A stretch of 64,000 nucleotides of DNA from NCBI GenBank assembly GCA_001939945.1, contig MOEB01000001.1, forward strand, positions 265,595 through 329,594. The letters are read 5' to 3'. Below the pieces are notes generated by a model, which searched no databases, was not told the DNA's origin, and saw only the letters and a list, made by a program, of their open reading frames with translations. This DNA is from Aerophototrophica crusticola (GTDB lineage Bacteria; Pseudomonadota; Alphaproteobacteria; Azospirillales; Azospirillaceae). Shown here piece after piece: positions 1 to 7,929 of this stretch. The position numbers were made by a program, and so were the translations under genes. Position 1 is the stretch's first letter; each line of letters begins with the position of its first letter.

Positions 1-80
1 CGGGCCAGTTCCCCCACCGCCTCCGCCAGCAGCCGGCGGTCGGCGCCGGTGACGTCAAGCAGCCTGCGAAGCTTGCGCAT
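1..80 (-). CDS. Lasso peptide B2 protein (transglutaminase-like leader peptidase), N-terminal fragment
   Basis: Reading leftward from the ATG at 80, 26 residues are visible before the window ends, beginning MRKLRRLLDVTGADRRLLAE. A basic, leucine-rich start with an RRLL-E pattern is typical of the N-terminus of lasso B2 proteins (transglutaminase-like cysteine proteases that cut the leader from the precursor). The start lies 26 bp inside the preceding PqqD-like gene, which ends at 55, as expected for translationally coupled B1-B2 pairs. The catalytic Cys-His-Asp region is outside the window, so the call rests on this short segment and on the neighbours. Confidence 0.6.
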   Translation of the reverse strand, partial: MRKLRRLLDVTGADRRLLAEAVGELA

Positions 81-363
81 GGTCGGCCCGGACAAGGTTG
101 TCCCGCTGCAGGCGCCCCAGGAAGGCCAGGGTGTCGGCCCGGCAAATCTCCCGCTCCACGGCATAGGCGGTGCAGAGTTCCTCACACAAGTCCGCGACGC
201 GGCGCGGCGTTTCCAGCCGCGCCCAGATGTCGGCGCCCAGCGGGTTCAGCACGAAATAGGTGCCCGTCTCCACATCCATCAGGGCCTTCTGGTTGCCCCC
301 GATGTCGGCCATAACCAGGCCGGCGCACTGCGCCACGACGGTATCCAGATCCATCGCCGCCAT
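55..363 (-). CDS. PqqD-family protein (lasso B1 / RiPP recognition element)
   Basis: A 102-residue protein of the PqqD fold. Such small proteins bind the leader of a ribosomal peptide and hand it to the modifying enzyme; in split-B lasso systems this is the B1 protein. Visible hallmarks are an N-terminal beta region with ALMDVETGTYFVLNPLGADI (about residues 27-46), followed by W-ARL and a helical part with VADLCEELCTAY and the conserved D-LAFL-RL end (about 77-86). The ATG at 363 is preceded by GGGGGAG at good spacing. It overlaps the B2 start by 26 bp and is divergent from the cyclase gene. The same fold also appears as the B domain of other RiPP systems; the adjacent B2, cyclase and kinase favour the lasso type. 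Confidence 0.85.
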   Translation of the reverse strand: MAAMDLDTVVAQCAGLVMADIGGNQKALMDVETGTYFVLNPLGADIWARLETPRRVADLCEELCTAYAVEREICRADTLAFLGRLQRDNLVRADHAQASQAA

Positions 364-698
364 TCAGGACTCCCCCATGATCGTTCCGCGTGCTCTACCC
401 TTCCCAAGAAGCGAGGTGGGTGCATCGCAGTATTTCTGGCCTGACAGTGGTACCGGTGACCTTCATGGGTCCAGAGGCGAGGCGAATTACTCCGCCTGAG
501 AGATGCCGCAGCGCGAAAGCTGCCATACCCAGCGCCCCTGTCTTCTGCATCATCTTCGCGAAGGCACGAGGAGCCTCCCCCGCCTGGGGCCATTCTTCTT
601 TCCCAGGCTTTGCGGCGGTCTGACCGAAAAATCGGGTTATTGGGTCGCCGGAAGGGGTGGGGTCGCGGGCCGGGGCACCTGGATCGGGGGTAGCGGAC
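364..698. other. Divergent intergenic region of the lasso-type cassette
   Basis: These 335 bases separate the leftward B1/B2 genes from the rightward cyclase gene and should hold both promoters. The sequence is less GC-rich than its flanks. No standard -35/-10 pair stands out. A lasso precursor gene would be expected near here. The best short frames are 52 codons on the minus strand (395-553) and 40 codons on the plus strand (377-499). Both could be read as leader plus core, but neither has a good ribosome site or the usual threonine two residues before the core, so neither is called as a gene. Confidence 0.6.
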
Positions 699-2651
699 AT
701 GGCAACCATCAGCGGGACGGTCGGCACCAGCTTCGCCGCAAGGGACCGGGCCGATGCCGACCGGGGAGGGGTGGGGTTATCGGGATTAGGGGGTGCGTGG
801 CGCTCATCCCAGGCGGAGCTTCGCGCCGTGGTGGAACCCCTCCTGCCGGCGGAAAGCCTTGAGCGGCAACCGGTCACTGGAGGCGGCGGGCGTTTCGTGC
901 TGGTGGCCGACGCCTGGTTGACGGAACGGGGGGACCTGCGGGGCGCGTTGGGCATCCCGCGGGAGCAACCCCTGTCGGACTCCGCCCTGATCATGCGGGC
1001 GTTTGAGCGATGGAAGGAGGATTGCGTCCACCACCTGTCCGGCGCCTTCGCCTTCGCCGTATGGGACACGTCCGACCGCACCCTGTTCTGCGCCCGCGAC
1101 CCGTCGGGCCGGCGGCCCCTCTTCTATGCCCGGCTGCCCCAAGGGTTTGCCTTCGCCTCCTCCGTCCGGCAGCTGCTCGACATTCCGGGGGTCCGTCGTG
1201 ACCTGGACCTGGAGCGGGTGGCGGGACAGCTTGCCCATCTGGTGGCAGACCACGAGGGCACCTATTTCAGCCACATCCGCCGCCTGCCGCCGGCCCACCG
1301 GCTGACCTTCGGCCCCGGCGGGTCGGCGCAGCCCCGCCGGTACTGGTCCGCGCAGGACATGAAGATGCTGCGCTTCGCCGACCGGGACGAATATGCCCGC
1401 GAGCTGCGCCGCGTGCTGGACGATGTGGTGGGGGAGTTCGCCTCCGCCCCCAGCCCGCTGGGCATCAAGCTGTCGGGCGGGCTGGACAGCTCCTCCCTCG
1501 CCTGCCTGCTGGCGCGGACCTTGGACCGGTCGGGGCGGCGGCTGGCCGCCTTCTCCTCCGTCCTGCCGGAGGACCATGTGGGGCCGGAGGAGGATGAGCG
1601 GCCCTACATGGAAATGGTGGTGGCCCAGGAGCGGAACATCGACCTGACCTATGTCACGGGCGGCGACGCCTCGCCGCTGGACCGGTTGGGGGACAGCATC
1701 GACATCCTGGCGGCCCCGCCGCGCAATGCCTTCGACTACATGAATTTCCGGCTCTGGGCCGAGGTGAAGCGGCAGGGGGTGAGCCTGCTGATGGACGGGT
1801 TCGGGGGCGATGCCTTCGCGTCCTACCAGCACCCCGCCTATTTCCTGCAACTCCTGGCGTCCGGGCGGCTGTTGACCCTGGACCGGGAGATGAAGCTGCT
1901 GGCCCGCTCCTACCGCATGCGGCGCAAGGACCTGGTCAAGCACGTGCTGGCGCCCCTTGTGCCCGATAGCTGGATGCGCTCGAACCAGCGGCTGAACAAC
2001 GGGGACCCGGCGCGTTTGCTGGAACTGTCGTCCATCCACCCGGACTTCGCCCGACGGCAACGGGTCCTGGAGCGGCTGGCCGTGCAGCAGAAGCCGCTGG
2101 CCTGGCACAAGCGCTGGAGCCTGAAGGCCCGCCAGTACGAGGAGCTGGCCGCCCCCACCCTGTTCATGACGCAGGAGGAGGTGACGGCCATCGCCACCGC
2201 CCATGGCATCCGCCCGGTCAGCCCCTTCCTGGACCTGCGGGTGGCGCAGGTCAGCCTGTCCGCCCCCATCGACGCCATCCACCGGGACGGCTACGGGCGG
2301 CGGCTGTTGCGCGACGCCATGGCCGACCTGCTGCCGCCGCCCATCCGCTGGCGGGTCAGCAAGGGTGCCTTCACCCCCGACTTCCACCGCCGAGTGGCCC
2401 GGGACCGGCAGCGATTCGCCGCGGAGTTCGAACGGCTGGAGAAGGTGCCCGAGGTGGCCGCCATGCTGGACATCCCCAAGCTGAAGGCCGCCCTGGCGGA
2501 GACGCCGGACGGGGTGAGCTACAATGGCTGGGACCTGCGCACCCAGATGGTGCTGACGACGGGCCACCGTGTGGCCCGGTTCCTGGAATGGGCCGCTTCC
2601 CTGCCGCCGGCCGCCTCGGCACCCCAGCCCGTGGCCATGGGGGCGGAGTGA
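699..2651 (+). CDS. Asparagine synthase-like lasso peptide cyclase
   Basis: About 650 residues. The C-terminal half is an ATP-pyrophosphatase of the asparagine synthetase B type, with SGGLDSSS at about residues 259-266. In lasso systems (McjC family) it adenylates the Asp/Glu side chain so that it closes onto residue 1. The N-terminal part (about 20-200) keeps the glutaminase-like fold (LSGAFAFAVWD, RDPSGRRPLFYAR), but the protein does not begin with the catalytic Cys of true asparagine synthetases, as is usual for lasso cyclases. The ATG at 699 is preceded by GGGGG; a GTG at 657 is in frame, but its 14 extra residues look like non-coding sequence. Its stop overlaps the next gene by one base. 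Related amidotransferases occur in exopolysaccharide loci, so the lasso assignment depends on the B1/B2/kinase neighbours. Confidence 0.8.
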   Translation: MATISGTVGTSFAARDRADADRGGVGLSGLGGAWRSSQAELRAVVEPLLPAESLERQPVTGGGGRFVLVADAWLTERGDLRGALGIPREQPLSDSALIMRAFERWKEDCVHHLSGAFAFAVWDTSDRTLFCARDPSGRRPLFYARLPQGFAFASSVRQLLDIPGVRRDLDLERVAGQLAHLVADHEGTYFSHIRRLPPAHRLTFGPGGSAQPRRYWSAQDMKMLRFADRDEYARELRRVLDDVVGEFASAPSPLGIKLSGGLDSSSLACLLARTLDRSGRRLAAFSSVLPEDHVGPEEDERPYMEMVVAQERNIDLTYVTGGDASPLDRLGDSIDILAAPPRNAFDYMNFRLWAEVKRQGVSLLMDGFGGDAFASYQHPAYFLQLLASGRLLTLDREMKLLARSYRMRRKDLVKHVLAPLVPDSWMRSNQRLNNGDPARLLELSSIHPDFARRQRVLERLAVQQKPLAWHKRWSLKARQYEELAAPTLFMTQEEVTAIATAHGIRPVSPFLDLRVAQVSLSAPIDAIHRDGYGRRLLRDAMADLLPPPIRWRVSKGAFTPDFHRRVARDRQRFAAEFERLEKVPEVAAMLDIPKLKAALAETPDGVSYNGWDLRTQMVLTTGHRVARFLEWAASLPPAASAPQPVAMGAE

Positions 2652-3592
2652 TGCGGCACTACCATTTCTCCGGCCTGACCGTCGCCTCGGCCCTGGACCT
2701 GTCGGAACTGGCCTCCGTACCCGCCCCGCCGGGCGGTGCCGACGCCAGCGTGCTGCTGGGGGAGGTGCCGGACATCCCGGACAGCGACCCGGCCCAATCC
2801 TATGTGCAGTTCACCGACGCCGGCCTGCTGCTGACCGTGCCTGATGTGGCCCGGTTCCTTGTCAGCGGCGGGCGGACCATCACCGTGCAGCCCATCGGCC
2901 GGGCTGACCCGGCGGCGGTGCGGCTGTACCTGCTGGGCTCGGCCTTCGGGGCGCTGTACCACCAGCGCGGCCTGCTGCCCCTGCATGCAGGGTCGGTAGA
3001 GATCGATGGCATGGCCATCGGCTTCGTGGGGGAGAGCGGGGCGGGCAAGACCACCATGTCCGCCTGGATGGCCGCGCGGGGCTATAGGCTGGTGTCCGAC
3101 GACGTCTGTGTCACGCGGCCCCGGCCCGGGCGCCCGCCGCTGGCCTTCCCGGCCTATCCCAGGGCGAAGCTGTGCCTGGACGCCCTTGCCGCCTTGGGCC
3201 CCGCCTTCGGGGAGGAGGCGGTGGCGGCGGCCGAGCTGCTGCCGGAGATGGACAAGGCGGACCTGCGCGTGCCCCTGTCCGCCGCCCGCGACGGGCTGCC
3301 CCTGGTGGCGATCTATGCGCTGGAAGTGGCGCCGGACGGCACCGCGCCGCGGTTGGAACCGGTGCCGCCGGCGGAGGCCCTGCGGGTGCTGCTGGCCAAC
3401 ACCTATCGTGGCCACTTCGTCAGGGGGGCGGCGGAGCAGGCCCGGCGCTTCGCCGTGTGCGGCGAGGCGGCCCGGCATGTGGCGGTGCGCCGCCTGGTCC
3501 GGCCCAAATCCTTCGACCTGCTGCCGGCCGTGGCAGAGCTGGTGGAACGGGATGTGGCGCGGCTCGGGGCGACCGCCACCGTGGATGCCTGA
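2651..3592 (+). CDS. HPr kinase-like protein of lasso/RiPP cassette
   Basis: 313 residues with the HPr kinase/phosphorylase C-domain. The Walker A loop GESGAGKTT is at 127-135, preceded by the usual LLPLHAGSVEIDG strand and followed by the LVSDDVCV aspartate pair. It lacks the N-terminal regulatory domain of true HprK. Such stand-alone kinases recur in lasso clusters; in the paeninodin group one phosphorylates the last residue of the precursor. Its ATG overlaps the cyclase TGA, so the two are translationally coupled. A role in phosphorylating a peptide is inferred; a link to the nearby polysaccharide genes cannot be excluded. Confidence 0.75.
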   Translation: MRHYHFSGLTVASALDLSELASVPAPPGGADASVLLGEVPDIPDSDPAQSYVQFTDAGLLLTVPDVARFLVSGGRTITVQPIGRADPAAVRLYLLGSAFGALYHQRGLLPLHAGSVEIDGMAIGFVGESGAGKTTMSAWMAARGYRLVSDDVCVTRPRPGRPPLAFPAYPRAKLCLDALAALGPAFGEEAVAAAELLPEMDKADLRVPLSAARDGLPLVAIYALEVAPDGTAPRLEPVPPAEALRVLLANTYRGHFVRGAAEQARRFAVCGEAARHVAVRRLVRPKSFDLLPAVAELVERDVARLGATATVDA

Positions 3593-3612
3593 GACCAAAG
3601 GAGCAAGGCGTG

Positions 3613-5721
3613 ATGAGACCCCGCCCCGAAAGCCGACGGGCCGTGGCCTGGGGCTTGGCCCTGGCGCTCCTCTCCGGCAGTGCCATGGCGGACGTACGGC
3701 TGGAGACGGGCCGGTTCGGCAACGTCTTCGCCCCGGGGGAGGAGGGGACGGTGCGGGTGCTGACCGACGCGCCGTCCTTTACCTGGACCCTCACGGACTT
3801 CGACGGCAAGACGGTGGACTCCGGCCAGGGCAAGGCCCAGGGCGGCGCGGCCGCCTTGCCCCGGCGCTGGCAGGTGCCGGGCTATTATGAGCTGGCGGTG
3901 GAGGCGGGGGGCCAGACCGCCACCACCAGCCTCGCCGTCGTGCCAAAGCCGGAAGGCAAGGGGCCGGCCCGCTTCGGGGTGATGACCCACTTCGCCCAGG
4001 GCTGGGAGACGGACATCGTGCCGCTGATCGCCCGGCTGGGCGTCAACCATGTGCGGGATGAGCTGTACTGGGCCCAGGTGGAGAAGGAAAAGGGCCGCTA
4101 CGCCGTGCCCGACCGCTACCGTGCCTATATGCAGGCCCTGGGTGCCGCCGGGATCACGCCCCTGGTGGTGCTGAGCTTCGAGAACAAGCATTACGACGAC
4201 GGCCAGACGCCCCACACGGCGGCGGGGCACCGGGGATTCGCCAATTACGCCCGCTTCTTGGCCCAGACCTTCCGCGGCCAGGTGCCGGCGGTGGAGGTGT
4301 GGAACGAGTACAATGGCAGCTTCTGCAAGGGCCCGTGCAAGCAGGACCGCCCCGGTACCTACGTGGCCATGCTGGCGGAGACCTACCGCACCCTGAAGGC
4401 GGACCGGCCGGACCTGGTCGTGGCCGGCGGGGCGGCGGTGCTGCTGCCCCAGCCCTGGTTCCAGGCCCTGTTCGACAAGGGCGCCCTGGACAACATGGAT
4501 GCCGTGGCCATCCACCCCTACCGCCCCATACCAGAGGGGCTGGAGGATGACCTGGAGGTGTTGCAGCGGCAGATCCGCGACGCCAACGGTGGCCGGCCCA
4601 AACCCGTCTGGGCGACGGAGGTGGGGCGGCGGGACCCCAGCCCCCAGGGGCGCCACAACGCCGCCCGCTACATGGTGAAGATCAGCGCCATCCTGCTGAC
4701 CGGCGGGGTGGATCGGGTCTATTGGTACTTGCTGCGCGACTATGACAAGTTCGGCGGCATGGGGCTGGTCCGCTCCGCCGACGACCCCATGGGCATGTAC
4801 GCCCCGGCCCCCACCTACCCGGCCTATGCAACGCTGGTTGCCAAGCTGGGCACGGCGGAGCCGATGGGCCGGGTCAAGACGGACCCCCGGACCCGCCTGT
4901 ACCGATTCGACGCCGGCGGCGCGGCGCGACACGTGGCCTGGTCCTCCGACGGGCCGTCGGTGCTGGAGGCGGAGGCCTCGGGTCCCCTGACCCTCACGAC
5001 CCCCGTGGGCGCCACGACACAGGTGCAGCCCAAGGGCGGCAGGGTCACCCTGACCCTGGACGAGACGCCGGTCTATATCGATGGCCCGTTGGGCGCGGTA
5101 AAGGAACCTGGGCGGAAGCCGCTGCTGGCCGACAGCCGGCTGGATTTCGCCGGCAGCCAGGGGGCCAAGGGCTGGACCTACACCACCCTGGCCGTGGCCC
5201 CGCCCGACGCGGCAGGGCAGCCGGCGGCCCTGGCGGCAAAGGCCGATGGCAACCTGGACCCGGCCTGCCCCCTGCCGGAAGGCCGCGCCGACATCGCTGC
5301 CCGGCGCGCCGCGGAAAGCGACCCGCTGGAATGGAAGGCCAATGAGTGGAGCACCACCTGGCGGGGCAAGGTGCCCTTCCTGGAGGTGACGCCCCAGGGC
5401 GGGCATCCCGGCGTCACCAAGGGCCAGCAGGTCTGGGTGGTGCGCAACTGGACGGCGGAGACCGGCGGGCCGGTGCTGCTGAAAGGTCGCGCCAATCGCT
5501 CCTCCAGCCGGGGCGACGGCACCTGCGCCTTGATGCTGCTGGACGGGAAGCCGGTCTGGTCCGCGTTGCTGGGTGGGGAGGGGCGCCCCGGCCAGGCCCG
5601 CTTCAGCGTGCCGGAGACGCTGAAGCCGGGCACGACCCTGACCCTCGCCATCACCCCCGGCCCGGGGCTGGACGTGAACAATGACAGCACCAGCTTCGAG
5701 GTGCAGGTGGAGGCGCGGTAG
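3613..5721 (+). CDS. Secreted PslG/GH39-like glycoside hydrolase
   Basis: 702 residues. An N-terminal signal peptide (RR, hydrophobic LALALLSGSAMA, cut near residue 25) sends it to the periplasm or outside. A beta-sandwich region comes first (about 26-115). The clan GH-A barrel follows (about 120-440), with the acid/base Glu in VEVWNEYNG (E232) and the nucleophile Glu in VWATEVGRR (E336). A C-terminal beta-sandwich completes it. The barrel resembles PslG of Pseudomonas, a polysaccharide hydrolase of the Psl operon, so trimming of the polymer made by this locus is likely. The ATG at 3613 has AAGGAG nine bases upstream; earlier in-frame starts lie inside the kinase gene. It is closely related in layout to the RTX-bearing protein at 31042. 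Confidence 0.75.
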   Translation: MRPRPESRRAVAWGLALALLSGSAMADVRLETGRFGNVFAPGEEGTVRVLTDAPSFTWTLTDFDGKTVDSGQGKAQGGAAALPRRWQVPGYYELAVEAGGQTATTSLAVVPKPEGKGPARFGVMTHFAQGWETDIVPLIARLGVNHVRDELYWAQVEKEKGRYAVPDRYRAYMQALGAAGITPLVVLSFENKHYDDGQTPHTAAGHRGFANYARFLAQTFRGQVPAVEVWNEYNGSFCKGPCKQDRPGTYVAMLAETYRTLKADRPDLVVAGGAAVLLPQPWFQALFDKGALDNMDAVAIHPYRPIPEGLEDDLEVLQRQIRDANGGRPKPVWATEVGRRDPSPQGRHNAARYMVKISAILLTGGVDRVYWYLLRDYDKFGGMGLVRSADDPMGMYAPAPTYPAYATLVAKLGTAEPMGRVKTDPRTRLYRFDAGGAARHVAWSSDGPSVLEAEASGPLTLTTPVGATTQVQPKGGRVTLTLDETPVYIDGPLGAVKEPGRKPLLADSRLDFAGSQGAKGWTYTTLAVAPPDAAGQPAALAAKADGNLDPACPLPEGRADIAARRAAESDPLEWKANEWSTTWRGKVPFLEVTPQGGHPGVTKGQQVWVVRNWTAETGGPVLLKGRANRSSSRGDGTCALMLLDGKPVWSALLGGEGRPGQARFSVPETLKPGTTLTLAITPGPGLDVNNDSTSFEVQVEAR

Positions 5722-5790
5722 GTCGGGGTGACCACCGGGAACCCCGACGTGGGCGCGATGTCGGGGTTCGCTGCCGCTCACCCCGACCTA
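5719..5790. repeat. Nested palindromic element at a convergent gene end
   Basis: A perfect 13-base inverted repeat (TAGGTCGGGGTGA at 5719-5731 and its complement at 5778-5790) encloses a second perfect 10-base pair (GAACCCCGAC at 5739-5748 and complement at 5760-5769). The hydrolase stop codon TAG is the first triplet of the left arm. The element fills the gap between convergent genes and could terminate transcription in both directions, though it lacks a U-run. It resembles a REP-type dispersed repeat. Confidence 0.7.
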
Positions 5791-5797
5791 GGGTCCC

Positions 5798-6658
5798 TTA
5801 CACCCGCTGGTAGTTCCGGTTGATGCCCTGGCGGACCAGCTGGTACAGGGGAAAGGCCTTCGCCTTGACCTGCTGGCCCAGGCCGGTCTTCAGGCGGCGG
5901 GCCATGGCCTCGGCGGTGGCGAGCGCAGCCGGGCGGCCGTGGGCGATGGCGATGCGGCGCACCTCCTCGATGGTGCGGAGGTACTGGGTGTTGGACACGC
6001 CGTCATGGGTCATGTGGCCCAGGATCCCGGGCACATAGGCGCCCTTGCCGCCGGCCCGGTGCAGGCGCAGGAACCAGTCATAGTCCATGGCGCAGCGGTA
6101 GCCCGGGTCGAACAGGCCCACCCGCTGGAAGGCGGACTTCCGGGCCAGCACCGTGGGGTGGTTCAGGGCTGGCATCACCTTGCCGATGGTGCGGGCATAG
6201 TTCCCATCCCCCCGGTAGCGGAAGGTGGGCCGCCCGCCCTGGTAGAACAGCAGGTCGCCGAAGACGAAGTCCGCCCCCGAAGCCTCAATGGCCGCGACGG
6301 CCTTTGCCACCTGGTCGGGCTCCAGCCAGTCGTCGGCGTTGATGAACTGGATATAGCGGCCACGGGCCAGGGCCACGCCCTTGTTGAAGGCGTCGCTGAT
6401 GCCCTTGTCCTTCTCGCTGAGCAGGAAGTCCTGGGGCCGCAGCCTTTTCCGGAGCAATTCCACCGTGCCATCGGTGGAGCAGGCGTCCACCACCACATGC
6501 TCGATGCCTGGGAAGGTCTGCGCCTGGACGCTGTCGATGGTCCGGCCGATGGTCTTGGCCGCGTTCAGGCAGACGGTGACCAGGGTGACGATGGGGGCCG
6601 ACGGCGGGGCCGGGCGACGGGCCGAGGTGGCGGCATAGTCGGCAAGGGTGGGGGGCAT
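5798..6658 (-). CDS. Family 2 glycosyltransferase
   Basis: 286 residues with a GT-A fold. The nucleotide-sugar binding start VTLVTVCLNAAKTIGRTIDS is at about 24-43, the VVVDACSTDGT strand at about 55-65 and the metal-binding NADDW at about 107-111. C-terminal features include ALNHPTVLARKSAF and CAMDYDWFLRL, a pattern common in inverting transferases that add single sugars to lipid-linked exopolysaccharide units. It is cytoplasmic and has no membrane segment. It is the last gene of a leftward run of five; its ATG overlaps the stop of the GT4 gene (ATGA). Donor and acceptor cannot be read from the sequence. Confidence 0.88.
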   Translation of the reverse strand: MPPTLADYAATSARRPAPPSAPIVTLVTVCLNAAKTIGRTIDSVQAQTFPGIEHVVVDACSTDGTVELLRKRLRPQDFLLSEKDKGISDAFNKGVALARGRYIQFINADDWLEPDQVAKAVAAIEASGADFVFGDLLFYQGGRPTFRYRGDGNYARTIGKVMPALNHPTVLARKSAFQRVGLFDPGYRCAMDYDWFLRLHRAGGKGAYVPGILGHMTHDGVSNTQYLRTIEEVRRIAIAHGRPAALATAEAMARRLKTGLGQQVKAKAFPLYQLVRQGINRNYQRV

Positions 6659-7929
6659 CAGGCGACCTCGGGCGTGGCGTGCCGCGCCGCGGGGGCGTCG
6701 GCGGGTGAGGGGAGGGGGCGGGACAGCATCCCGGCATAGAGCCGGGCCAGGGCCGCGGCATGGGCCGCGGGGCTGGGAGGGTCCCGCCAGAAGTGCATGT
6801 AGGCGGCGTGGCTCATCTTGACCGCGCGCAACGGTTGGCGGACCACCCGCAGGGCGCTGGCCAGTGCTTCCCGGTCGCCGGGGGGAACGACGATCCCACC
6901 GCCGCCCTCGCCGACCAGGTCCGCGGCGGCGGTGGTGCTGCTGGCGATGACGGGGATGCCGTTGGCCAGGGCCTCGGCACAGACCAAACCGCTGGTCTCG
7001 TACCAGGTGGAGGGGAACAGCAGGCAGCGGGAGGTGCGGACGATCTCTGCCACCCGGGCGGGCTCGGCCCAGCCGACCAGCTCAGCCCGCGGGTTGGCCA
7101 GGCGGATGGCGTTGGCCTCCGGCCCGTCGCCGACGAAGGTGATGGGCATGCCCGCATCGGCCGCCGCCTGGGCGGCCAGGACGACGCCCTTCTCGGGCAC
7201 CAGCCGGCCCACATAGACGGCGCGCTCGTAGTTTTCCGCCGGGGCGCGGCCGCGGTCGGTGACCTCCACCGGGTTCGGCACCACGTGCTGGCCGATGCCC
7301 GCAGGCAGGTAGGGGGCCACCATGCGCCGGGCGAAGTCGCTGACATGCACCAGCTCCGGCCAGGCGGGCGCCGCCGCCAAGGCTCGGTCGGCAAGGGCCT
7401 GCCGGGCCACCCGCACCAGCTTGTGGGCATAGGCCCGGCTGTCGCAGTTGGTCCGCAGGCAGGCACCGGACATGGGCGCCACGCCGCAGGGCCGGCGGCG
7501 GTTGAAGTCATACAGGGCGCCGTTGGGGCAGGCGAAGAAATAGTCGTGCAGGGTCACCGCATGACGGAAGCCCAGCTCCCCAGGAAGGGACAGGACGGAG
7601 GGGCTGAAGGCTTTGGTCCACTGGTGGCTGTGCACCACCGTATCCGCGGGGTCGAAGCGCGACAGGAGCTCGGCCAGTTGCCGGCGGGTGGAGGGGTTCC
7701 ACACCCCGTCCCGTGCCGCCGCCAGGGGGTTGCGCTTCGTCCAGACATTGGCCGCCCGCACCTGGTGCAGGGGGATGCCGGAGGCAACCAGCGCCTCGTC
7801 CGGCGGGCCGACGCAATAGGCGAACTCCACCGGCGTGCCCTGGGCGTGCAGGGCCAGCGTGGCGGCGATAGCCACCTTTGGCGCGCCGCCATTGACATGG
7901 CCGAAGTCGGACAGGACCAGGGCCCTCAT
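6658..7929 (-). CDS. Family 4 glycosyltransferase
   Basis: 423 residues with a GT-B fold. The N-terminal half shows VLSDFGHVNGGAPKVAIAAT, and the C-terminal donor domain shows VYVGRLVPEKGV and the E-x7-E motif in YETSGLVCAE. Four to five cysteines lie between about residues 145 and 175 (CPNG, PCGV, ACLRTNC), a pattern seen in some GT4 enzymes that may hold a small metal site. It overlaps the flippase gene upstream by 4 bases and the GT2 gene downstream by one, which indicates coupled translation in an exopolysaccharide operon. The sugar specificity is unknown. Confidence 0.88.
   Translation of the reverse strand: MRALVLSDFGHVNGGAPKVAIAATLALHAQGTPVEFAYCVGPPDEALVASGIPLHQVRAANVWTKRNPLAAARDGVWNPSTRRQLAELLSRFDPADTVVHSHQWTKAFSPSVLSLPGELGFRHAVTLHDYFFACPNGALYDFNRRRPCGVAPMSGACLRTNCDSRAYAHKLVRVARQALADRALAAAPAWPELVHVSDFARRMVAPYLPAGIGQHVVPNPVEVTDRGRAPAENYERAVYVGRLVPEKGVVLAAQAAADAGMPITFVGDGPEANAIRLANPRAELVGWAEPARVAEIVRTSRCLLFPSTWYETSGLVCAEALANGIPVIASSTTAAADLVGEGGGGIVVPPGDREALASALRVVRQPLRAVKMSHAAYMHFWRDPPSPAAHAAALARLYAGMLSRPLPSPADAPAARHATPEVA

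Noticed and set aside
480-560. CTGAGA (plus) and CTCTCAGGC (minus) resembling pieces of TPP and glycine riboswitches upstream of the lasso genes
   Set aside because: The remaining conserved blocks of either riboswitch are absent, and neighbouring genes have no link to thiamine or glycine.
804-2567. Long open frame antisense to the cyclase gene
   Set aside because: It is a GC-rich shadow of the cyclase with low-complexity His/Gln/Gly/Arg composition and no domain; many such shadows occur opposite real genes in this window.
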